The notes under the pieces were generated by a model that ran no database searches, was not told where the DNA came from, and saw nothing but the letters and a program-made list of their open reading frames with translations. From the NCBI GenBank assembly GCA_022953095.1, contig JALJCR010000003.1, forward strand, positions 248,001 through 312,000: DNA of 64,000 nucleotides, in the 5' to 3' direction. Shown here piece after piece: positions 7,817-14,178 of this stretch (position 1 is its first letter; every line of letters starts with the position of its first letter). This DNA is from Qipengyuania sp. ABI-127-1. Its GTDB lineage: Bacteria > Pseudomonadota > Alphaproteobacteria > Sphingomonadales > Sphingomonadaceae. The position numbers were made by a program, and so were the translations under genes.

Positions 7817-8349
7817 TCGAGGGCATTCTTGTCGAACATGAAGCTGCAGAGAACATGTTGAAATGTACGCGGCAGTATCGCCCTTTAGAAGCTGGGGGGC
7901 TGGTACTTGGGCTGCGCAAGGGTCTCTACCTTCATGTGACTGAGATCACCCGTCCATTGCCATGGGATCGACAGAGTTCGACGCGCTTCCAGCGCTCGCC
8001 TAAGGGGCACAGAATAGCTGCGCTTAGGAGGTGGCGTAAATCCGGCGGAAAGATGGACTGGATTGGCGAATGGCACAGCCATCCTGGGTTTTCTCTTACG
8101 CCTTCCTCCATCGATATACGCAATTGGCACGGCATCGTTAGGCAGCGCAAGGCAGAGATGATATTCCCCATCTGCGACGGACGAGAAACCGCCTTTTACC
8201 TTCAGTTTTCGGGTGATCGGGGTAAGGTTTTGCTCCGGCAAGTCGAAAAAGATGAGCTTGGCACTTTCTACCTCACCCCTGCTGCCATTAAGCGTCGTCT
8301 GCGCAAAACGGGGAATGAGGCTTATGGTCCAACCGTCGAGTTGCCCTAG
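7792..8349 (+). CDS. cap3: CBASS JAMM-family deconjugating protease Cap3
   Basis: 185 residues with a complete JAB1/MPN metalloprotease site: E33 in EAGG, then H95-S-H97 and S105/D108 in WHSHPGFSLTPSSID, fitting HxHx7SxxD. In characterised type II systems Cap3 cleaves the CD-NTase-target bond made by Cap2 and so limits activation. Start choice is uncertain. The ATG at 7792 keeps the first MPN strand (VWVVIEGILVE) but has no Shine-Dalgarno sequence. A GTG at 7813 makes a GTGA overlap with cap2 and has GAGG 8 bases before it. A GTG at 7783 also exists. Confidence 0.9.
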   Translation: MPREVWVVIEGILVEHEAAENMLKCTRQYRPLEAGGLVLGLRKGLYLHVTEITRPLPWDRQSSTRFQRSPKGHRIAALRRWRKSGGKMDWIGEWHSHPGFSLTPSSIDIRNWHGIVRQRKAEMIFPICDGRETAFYLQFSGDRGKVLLRQVEKDELGTFYLTPAAIKRRLRKTGNEAYGPTVELP

Positions 8350-8767
8350 CCTAGCGGGCAACCGCAACCACACTTTGCTCTGTTCCTGCAAACGGCCCAC
8401 GCTCTGCACGAGCGTTGCTATGGCACATTGCGAGCCGCAACTGAAATCAAACCACCACAACAACCCGAGATCCTGAGACTAATCGTAGTAACTTCCAATG
8501 ACAAACCCAAGTGCACAGCGACGAAAGATGAATCTCCGATCTAAGCGCTAAAGCTGGCAACAGGGTGTGGGACGAAACGGCAGCATTCCGTGTCGGGCTC
8601 GCCAACAGAAGACAGTCTGCAACCGGCCCGATGCGGTCAGGATCGACGGTTCAGAATGCTCGAACGCCGTCCGCTAGGACCGCGATACATTTTTCTACGC
8701 GCGCGGACGACTTCTCAGCGGCTGGGACTGGCGAACTCCACTAACGCAGATCAGCGAATGCGGATGC
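8350..8767. other. intergenic between CBASS and the mobile-element module
   Basis: 418 bases after cap3, where low-GC CBASS DNA meets the higher-GC minus-strand module. An open frame on the plus strand here extends into the antisense of the next gene and is not believed. No attachment-site repeat was recognised. Confidence 0.45.
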
Positions 8768-8810
8768 AAAAAAAGGGGGTGGGGCGCCCCACTGCGGCGG
8801 GCCGCCCCAT
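8768..8810 (-). terminator. intrinsic terminator of the mobile-element operon
   Basis: Read on the minus strand, arms TGGGGCG (8803-8809, complement) and CGCCCCA (8780-8786, complement) form a GC-rich stem followed by C5 and then T7 (8774-8768). It lies 8 bases after the stop of the last minus-strand gene. Confidence 0.75.
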
Positions 8811-8817
8811 TCTCGAT

Positions 8818-9645
8818 TTAACCGCCACCGATCTCCCGATCGGCGAACGCGAGTTGCATCAGCCGCTCGCTCAACGCTCGGGCGCCTTGCCGGTAGGCGA
8901 GCTCTCCCCAGTCAGGCCAGCGGTCGATGCGCTCGTGGAGCCAGAACAGCATCCTGTCGCGCGCGTAGTCGTCCGCGAACGTGGCGGACCATAGAACGCG
9001 CGTGAGCGGAATGTTCGGTCCGAGGCCGACCCCCGCGAGCACGATGGCCGGCTGCCCTGCGATGCTCTTGCGCCCGAACCGGTATTGCAGGTGCAGGGTC
9101 GCGCGCTCCTGCGCCGCGATCAGGCGATCGCGCTCGTCCTGATCGGGTGTGCCGGTGAGGCCGTGGAACGACTTGAGCGTCGGCAGGCCGATCGCGAGCG
9201 GCGCCGCATCGGGACTTCGGGTGGAAGCGAGCATCACCAGAACCGCGCGCCCCTCGGGCGACAGTTCGGCGGCGAGATCGGCTTCTGGTTGCGGCATCAG
9301 CAGCTTCTGGCCAGCAAGCCAGCTCATGTAATGTCTGCTCCGGTCCCAACTGCCGAACAGGTCGACCGCGCGTTCCTCGGTGTAGATCACCCGGCGATCG
9401 AGCGAGACCAGCGTGGCGAGCATGAACTCGAGCTCCTGGTTGCGGGTATCGGTGCGCGGGATCGCGGCCATCCCCAACCGCTCCGCCCAGAAGTATTCCC
9501 GGACGCTGCTCCAGGTCTGGCCGGTGTGGTCTGTCAGCGGCGGATAGCCATCGAGCTCGCCCTGGGCGACGAGCCAGTAGCCCCAAGGGAGGTTGGGATT
9601 GAAGCGGTCGGTGTAGGGGATCTCGTCCCAGTCGCGCGCGCTCAC
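8818..9645 (-). CDS. conserved-looking protein of unknown function in the mobile module
   Basis: 275 residues, soluble, with no signal peptide or membrane segment. Starts GTG, overlapping the upstream gene's stop (GTGA). I do not recognise a family. The sequence is tryptophan- and arginine-rich with long amphipathic helices (e.g. ERDRLIAAQERATLHLQYRF) and a C-terminal WLHERIDRWPDWGELAYRQGARAL. It is last in the operon, just before a strong terminator. Its neighbours (exonucleases, relaxase) suggest a role in the element's DNA metabolism or regulation, but that is context only. Confidence 0.65.
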   Translation of the reverse strand: MSARDWDEIPYTDRFNPNLPWGYWLVAQGELDGYPPLTDHTGQTWSSVREYFWAERLGMAAIPRTDTRNQELEFMLATLVSLDRRVIYTEERAVDLFGSWDRSRHYMSWLAGQKLLMPQPEADLAAELSPEGRAVLVMLASTRSPDAAPLAIGLPTLKSFHGLTGTPDQDERDRLIAAQERATLHLQYRFGRKSIAGQPAIVLAGVGLGPNIPLTRVLWSATFADDYARDRMLFWLHERIDRWPDWGELAYRQGARALSERLMQLAFADREIGGG

Positions 9646-10328
9646 CGGCGGCGCTCCGGATCGAGACCGACCGGCGGCGGGGATGCGGGATCGAGCTGGG
9701 TGTCGCTGTCGCTTTTGCCATCGACGGCGGCCTTGAGCAGTCGTGCGAGCCGGCAGGTCTGTGCGTAGACATAGGCGATGTCACGGTAGACCCGGCCGTT
9801 CTCCGCGCCGAGGTCGTTCGGATTAACTTGACGACCGGGGACCAGATCGTGGTTCCGATCGCACTGGAACCCAAACCACCACAGCGGTTCGTGGCTGCCA
9901 TGATTGTCATCACCATCCTTGCTCCGGCCCGGACGTTTCCTACTAGCCGTTTTCGGATGACAGATGGTGATCTCTGTGGGCCCGTCCTCGCACGGCGCCG
10001 CGTAGTCGAGGCCGCCGTGCGGACTGATTCCGAGCGCACCCGGCACGGCGTCGACCTCGAACCCGAACAGGGGATGATCCTCGCCTACGCCGGTATAGCC
10101 CCCAAGCACCCCGTCTTCCTGCCGCAGGATGGTACAAGGCAGGCCAGTGGCGGCATCGACCCAGGCGAGCTTGTCCGGCTCTTGCTGCCACGGTCCATCG
10201 CCCGAGGGATGGCGCGCGGGGACGTGGAATACCTGCGTCGCTTCGATCTCGGTACCCGCGATGGGGTAGGTCTTGGTTTCTCCGGTAGGCACAAGCGCTT
10301 GGCTGGCAGTGGTTTTCTTCTTGGGCAT
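9642..10328 (-). CDS. hypothetical protein of the mobile module
   Basis: 228 residues, no recognised domain. The N-terminus is lysine/threonine-rich and the middle contains aromatic and glycine-rich turns (GGYTGVGEDHPLFGF, EPLWWFGFQCDRNHDLVPG). A basic patch ASRKRPGRSKDGDDNHG suggests nucleic-acid contact. The last third has a helix, RVYRDIAYVYAQTCRLARLLKAAV. Its stop overlaps the start of the next gene by four bases, so the two are probably co-translated. A hairpin with a T-tract sits 22 bases before its start codon. Function unknown. Confidence 0.65.
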   Translation of the reverse strand: MPKKKTTASQALVPTGETKTYPIAGTEIEATQVFHVPARHPSGDGPWQQEPDKLAWVDAATGLPCTILRQEDGVLGGYTGVGEDHPLFGFEVDAVPGALGISPHGGLDYAAPCEDGPTEITICHPKTASRKRPGRSKDGDDNHGSHEPLWWFGFQCDRNHDLVPGRQVNPNDLGAENGRVYRDIAYVYAQTCRLARLLKAAVDGKSDSDTQLDPASPPPVGLDPERRR

Positions 10329-10350
10329 TTCGATAAGTCCTTCTGATACG

Positions 10351-10383
10351 AAAAAAGCCGCTGTCCCGAGTGGACAAGCGGCT
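10351..10383 (-). terminator. hairpin plus T-tract just upstream of a start codon
   Basis: On the minus strand AGCCGCT (with one bulged T) and GTCC pair with GGAC and AGCGGCT, followed by T6 at 10356-10351. It looks like an intrinsic terminator, but the next start codon is only 22 bases downstream, which leaves no room for a separate promoter. It may therefore be an attenuator or partial terminator. Confidence 0.6.
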
Positions 10384-10510
10384 GCTGATCGCCCGCCGGA
10401 TGGCGAGCGCGGATGGCACGGTAGATCGCGAACGACGGGCCGTGCCGGCTCCCGTCATCCTGCTGGATCAGGTCATGGTTTCCTCCCTCTTCATTTCATC
10501 GTTATCGTCG

Positions 10511-11132
10511 TCATCCCGACCGCCGATCCGCTGGTGCTGCGCCGTCGCGGCGACGCGATTTTGCCCGGCTTTCAGCTCGGCGCCTTGCGTGCCCGCTCGA
10601 TCCGCGCCACGCTTCCCATGCCGCGGCCAACCAGTCGCGCTGCTTCGCCCTGCAATGGGTCCACAGGAAGAGAAGCCAGAGCGCCTGCGCATCGCGTGCG
10701 GCCCTGGCTTCCAGCCTCGTCCACATGGGACCGCTCTCGGCGACGATCCCATAGGCTTCCGCCGCATCGAAAAGTTCGCGTCGTTCGCACTGCAGGCAGA
10801 TCGTCCTGAGATCGGGCCGGTAGCCCGTGATCAGCGTTGGGGGATCGGGCGGTAGCGACCCGGCCTAGGATGGCGCTGTGTCGCAACGCATGATCCGATA
10901 AGCGCTTCGTGTGCGCCAGCACCGTCGCATCACGCGGGATTCGCTCGGCGATAGAGGCGATGACGGTGCCTCGCGTCTCGGCGGATCCGAACGAGCGCCG
11001 ATCGAGTTCAAACCGCGCGCCACGCTTCGGATTAGTCCTCACAACAAGCAGCGCGGCGCCCGGCGTCCGGCCGCCATCAATACAGACCGAAACCAGAACC
11101 CGCGGGTGCGACATGCGGTGGCCGACGATCAT
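10511..11132 (-). pseudogene. probable frameshifted gene of unknown function
   Basis: The start (ATG at 11132) overlaps the upstream exonuclease gene's stop as ATGA. The first ~95 codons read well (HPRVLVSVCIDGG, ASIAERIPRDATVLAHTK). The convincing middle part (TICLQCERRELFDAAEAYGIV, LLFLWTHCRAKQRDWLAAAW) lies in the +1 frame, preceded by a stop at 10865-10867 and with no ATG until 10726. Joining the frames at a C5 run (G5 at about 10839-10843 on the plus strand) restores a continuous protein. Which frame carries the C-terminus is unclear: the original frame ends at 10572, the shifted one at 10511. A sequencing indel, a real mutation or programmed shifting would all fit. Confidence 0.5.
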
Positions 11133-12028
11133 GCCGCCTGCTCCATCCGGTAGACATTCCCGCGCAAGGCCGCTTCACGCAGCCGGTCTCGTGCCCACGG
11201 CTTGAAGTCGCGGATCAGAAATGCGCTGTCCGGTGAGGCCGCCAACGCCGCATCGGCGACGGCCATTGCGGTGCGCTCGCGGTCGCAGCCGATCTCGCCC
11301 ATCGCGGCGAGCCAGCGCAGGCCGACGATCGTGGTGGTCAGGACATCGGCAAGGACGTGGTCGTGGACCATGTTCCACTCGTCAGCCTCGACCAGCTTTC
11401 CGATGGCCTCGGGCGGCGAGGGTTTGGAGGGGATGCCGCACCCCGCGGCATACTCGTCCAGATGCACCTGATCGGCCTGCACGGTGGTCGATCGGCACAG
11501 GTCGATCCGCTCGCGCGCATGCGGCGAGGTATCGCGCAGATGGACCGGCAGGTTCAGGCCGTAACGGCAGGCCTGGTAACGCAGCACGGCGAGGTCGCGT
11601 ACTTCGCCACCCCAGGTCACCATCCGCGCGTCGCATCCGATGGCATCGAGTGTGTTGAATAGCCCACGCACTATGTCGGTCTCTGCATGTTCAGCGAGCG
11701 TCATGACGACCGGTTCGGCGATCTCGGGAAGGTCGCTCTGCCCATCGAATCGCACCACCATCCAAGCGGCTGCAGCGATGGTTTGGAACGGCCAGCGGAT
11801 CTTCTCTGCGATGCGATGGCCACGCTTGTCGTATCTGGGCTCGCGCCCATAGGCCCAAGCCTCGTGTGCCTCGCGGCGAAACTTGTACTCGAAATCGCAG
11901 ACGAGGAAGACGCGCGGGCCAGTTGTTTCGTCCCGTGCGTGCGCAGCGATAGCGGCATGCGCCTGTCGCTCGAGCGAGCGCTCCAGCGCGACGAGATCGG
12001 TTACGCCATTGGGGGTGTTATCGGTCAT
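11129..12028 (-). CDS. predicted 3'-5' exonuclease, PolB-like DEDD superfamily
   Basis: 299 residues from the ATG at 12028, which has GGAG 7 bases upstream. Exo I motif VFLVCDFEYKF carries D45 and E47. Exo II-like sequence is WGGEVRDLAVLRYQACRYGL. An Exo III-like region follows in DEWNMVHDHVLADVLTTTIVGLRWL. This arrangement, with an embedded HLDEYAAGCGIP segment, fits the predicted exonuclease family related to the DNA polymerase B proofreading domain, often encoded on plasmids and phages. It precedes the frameshifted gene with an ATGA overlap. Substrate and role are unknown; it may process element DNA. Confidence 0.75.
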   Translation of the reverse strand: MTDNTPNGVTDLVALERSLERQAHAAIAAHARDETTGPRVFLVCDFEYKFRREAHEAWAYGREPRYDKRGHRIAEKIRWPFQTIAAAAWMVVRFDGQSDLPEIAEPVVMTLAEHAETDIVRGLFNTLDAIGCDARMVTWGGEVRDLAVLRYQACRYGLNLPVHLRDTSPHARERIDLCRSTTVQADQVHLDEYAAGCGIPSKPSPPEAIGKLVEADEWNMVHDHVLADVLTTTIVGLRWLAAMGEIGCDRERTAMAVADAALAASPDSAFLIRDFKPWARDRLREAALRGNVYRMEQAA

Positions 12029-12050
12029 GTAAATTCTCCACTGCAGACGC

Positions 12051-12082
12051 ACGAAGGCCCGCCGGATCGGGCGGGCCTTCGT
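12051..12082. terminator. perfect GC-rich hairpin, leader of the exonuclease gene
   Basis: Arms ACGAAGGCCCGCC (12051-12063) and GGCGGGCCTTCGT (12070-12082) pair perfectly over 13 bp with a six-base loop. There is no T-tract on the minus strand. It ends 22 bases before the start codon at 12028 and 34 bases after the stop of the upstream gene, so it may end, stabilise or attenuate the transcript. Confidence 0.6.
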
Positions 12083-12115
12083 GAAGGTCGTTAAAGGTTG
12101 GATGGGGAGCTGCGA

Positions 12116-13003
12116 TCAGCGGTGCCGTTGGTGAGCGGTCATGGTGCTGAGCGTCGGCTCCGGCAGGCCGCTGCGATAAAACCAGGCCCGCTCGTGATCG
12201 ACCAGTTCGGGCTCGATCTCTTTTTCCCAGACGCTCGCGCCCGCATTCCAGCGATACTGCCGCGCTTTGAGCAGATCCTTCTTGCCGATCGGCGAGAAGG
12301 TCGCGCGCACCAACGTTGTGGTGCGGTCGGCGCCTTCCAGCAGACGTTTGAAGTGGGTGCGTTCGGGATCGGCGCCCCAGCCCCTGCGGCGCTGCTGGAG
12401 AAGCCAGAACAGCGACCAGACGTCATCGCCCGCTCTATGCGCCGTGGTGTGCCAACCTTCTTGCGCCAACAGCCACTGCTGTGCGCGTCCGTCCATCTTC
12501 GCGCGCAGCCAGTCGATGTCCTTCATCGAACATCCCCAGGCGGCACCGGCGAGTTGCGGATAGCGCCGCTCCAGCCATGCGATCTCGAACGACGAATTAT
12601 GCGCGACGAGTAAGTCCGCGCGGTCCAGCATGGCAAGGACCGTTTCGTCGGGGATCGACTTGCCGATCAGGTGATGGTTCGCAAGGGACGTAAGCCAGAT
12701 GATGCGCGGGTCGATCATGACGCCCGGATCTTCCTGCCAGACGCGAGGCGCGGCATGGTTCACGACCTCACCGTTCTCGTCCACCCAGACGAGCATGATC
12801 GCCAGTTCCATGATGCGATCGCTGGCAGGATCGAGGCCGGTGGTTTCCAGGTCGATGAGCGCGAGGCAGCGGGCATCGGGCGGCGCGCCTTTTGGCGCAT
12901 TGAAATAGGGACGCGGGACCGCGCGCAGGATGCGGTAATCGCCATCAGTTGCTAGGCGATGCGCGAGCGCTTCGCTGTCAGGATTGAGATGTTCGGTATT
13001 CAT
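12116..13003 (-). CDS. DnaQ-like 3'-5' exonuclease (DEDDh)
   Basis: 295 residues. Exo I motif LALIDLETTGLDPASDRI with D51 and E53. Exo II motif LLVAHNSSFEIAWLERRYPQ. Exo III motif HTTAHRAGDDVWSLFWLL with the DEDDh histidine and aspartate. This matches the epsilon-subunit type exonuclease fold, without the C-terminal polymerase-binding region of chromosomal DnaQ. About 95 residues follow the nuclease domain and include ARQYRWNAGASVWEKEI, an arrangement seen in plasmid-encoded exonucleases. It is the second DEDD exonuclease in the module. It probably acts on single-stranded or damaged ends in element maintenance; this is inferred from family and context. Confidence 0.82.
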   Translation of the reverse strand: MNTEHLNPDSEALAHRLATDGDYRILRAVPRPYFNAPKGAPPDARCLALIDLETTGLDPASDRIMELAIMLVWVDENGEVVNHAAPRVWQEDPGVMIDPRIIWLTSLANHHLIGKSIPDETVLAMLDRADLLVAHNSSFEIAWLERRYPQLAGAAWGCSMKDIDWLRAKMDGRAQQWLLAQEGWHTTAHRAGDDVWSLFWLLQQRRRGWGADPERTHFKRLLEGADRTTTLVRATFSPIGKKDLLKARQYRWNAGASVWEKEIEPELVDHERAWFYRSGLPEPTLSTMTAHQRHR

Positions 13004-13017
13004 GAAGCTTTGCCTTT

Positions 13018-13035
13018 CGGTTCGTTGCCGAACCG
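13018..13035. other. short leader hairpin before the DnaQ-like gene
   Basis: CGGTTCG (13018-13024) pairs with CGAACCG (13029-13035) around a four-base loop. It is 14 bases upstream of the start codon at 13003 and directly before the ribosome-binding site, repeating the layout seen at the two other hairpins of the module. Confidence 0.5.
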
Positions 13036-13165
13036 GCGAGGCGAGAGCCGAGCGTTCATGCTCTTTTCCTCTCTCCCTGCCGGTTCACACGGCAGATCTC
13101 CACTAATGTCTTTTTGTCGTTCGCATGACGCCGGGAAGGCGGTCATGTTTTTCTGGTGCGGATAT

Positions 13166-13195
13166 AAAAAAGGGGCCGGTCTCTCGGCCGCCCCC
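13166..13195 (-). terminator. intrinsic terminator after the KfrA-like gene
   Basis: Minus-strand GC-rich hairpin (GGGGGCGGCCG against CGGCCCC, imperfect) followed directly by T6 (13171-13166). It lies at the 3' end of the KfrA-like gene. Confidence 0.7.
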
Positions 13196-13197
13196 TT

Positions 13198-13866
13198 TCA
13201 GCCTATCGGAAGGATGCGTTGCTCTTCGTAGTCGTATCGCGACATGTCTATGGGGTAGTCTTCGGCTTCTTCAGATGCTGCCGTTTCCGTCACCACTTCG
13301 CTTCGACAGGATGCGACGCCCAACCTTCCAAGCAGGGCATCGTGCTGATTGCGGATCTCGTCGAGCCGGGCTTCGGCGAGATCCGCTCGCTCCTTTTCGG
13401 TTGCAATCTTCCGGGCGGAATCCGCGACGTCCTGCGCCAGTTTGTCGACCTTTCCGTCAGCGAGCACACGGGCGTCCCGTTCGCTGACGAGCTCGCTTTC
13501 GAGAAGGGCGATTTCTTTTCGCAGCAAGGACTCGGTCTGGTCGCTACGCTGACGCTCCTCGTCGATGGTCTTGCCCGTGAGCCCCAGCGCGACATGCACC
13601 ATCTCTTCGATACCGGCCCGAAACTGCCTTTCGAGTTCCTTACGCAGGCCGTCGGGCGCCTGTCGAACGTGTCGTATGCCCTGCGCCTCCATGCGCCTCT
13701 TCCAGTCCTCTACCTTGTTGTAGACCGATTCGTTGCCTTTCGGCATGCCAAGCGCGGTAGCAACGGCGTTCCCATACACCTGGTCGAGATCGCCGCCGGC
13801 CTCCTGCAATAACCGATTGGCAATGGCGTCGACGTCGGTCTGCGTTTTGTAATTCTTCTTTGTCAT
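13198..13866 (-). CDS. KfrA-like DNA-binding protein with coiled coil
   Basis: 222 residues. The N-terminal ~90 residues (VDAIANRLLQEAGGDLDQVYGNAVATALGMPKGNESVYNKVEDWKRR) follow the KfrA_N DNA-binding pattern. About 95-180 form an alpha-helical coiled coil rich in E, R, K and A (ESLLRKEIALLESELVSERDARVLADGKVDKL). A short acidic tail ends in YDYEEQRILPIG. KfrA proteins are plasmid backbone factors that bind their own promoter and assist stable maintenance. AAAGG lies about 9 bases before the start. The gene supports a plasmid or integrative-element origin for the module. Its own terminator follows immediately, so it is probably a single-gene unit. Confidence 0.75.
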   Translation of the reverse strand: MTKKNYKTQTDVDAIANRLLQEAGGDLDQVYGNAVATALGMPKGNESVYNKVEDWKRRMEAQGIRHVRQAPDGLRKELERQFRAGIEEMVHVALGLTGKTIDEERQRSDQTESLLRKEIALLESELVSERDARVLADGKVDKLAQDVADSARKIATEKERADLAEARLDEIRNQHDALLGRLGVASCRSEVVTETAASEEAEDYPIDMSRYDYEEQRILPIG

Positions 13867-14178
13867 GATTTCGAACCTTTCCTGTCCGCTCCAGCGAAGG
13901 CAGCGAATGTCGCTGGGTTCGCTGGTTGTTATCGTTGGTCAGCCGGACGTTCGTTGCGACCGCCGCTTATCGGGAAGGATCGGGGGTTTCTTTGCTCAAC
14001 CGAGAGCTGGCTCCGCAGCGAATGCAGCGAATTGCGTATCGTAGATCATGCGGTGTCGCGACGATGGGCGCGAGCCGAAGGCGATAGGAAGCGAAACGGG
14101 CACGCACGCTGACCGGGCGATTTCGATCGTCGCATTTTACGGCAAGCCGGATTCCAAGGATGAGGAGGATGATCGCGG
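13867..14178. other. intergenic, promoter region of the KfrA-like gene
   Basis: 312 bases between the relaxase stop and the kfrA-like start. KfrA proteins usually bind here to control themselves, but I could not pick out a clear operator palindrome. Confidence 0.4.

Noticed and set aside
8590..8994. 134-codon plus-strand frame after cap3
   Set aside because: Runs across a terminator into the antisense of a minus-strand gene and has no protein-like pattern.
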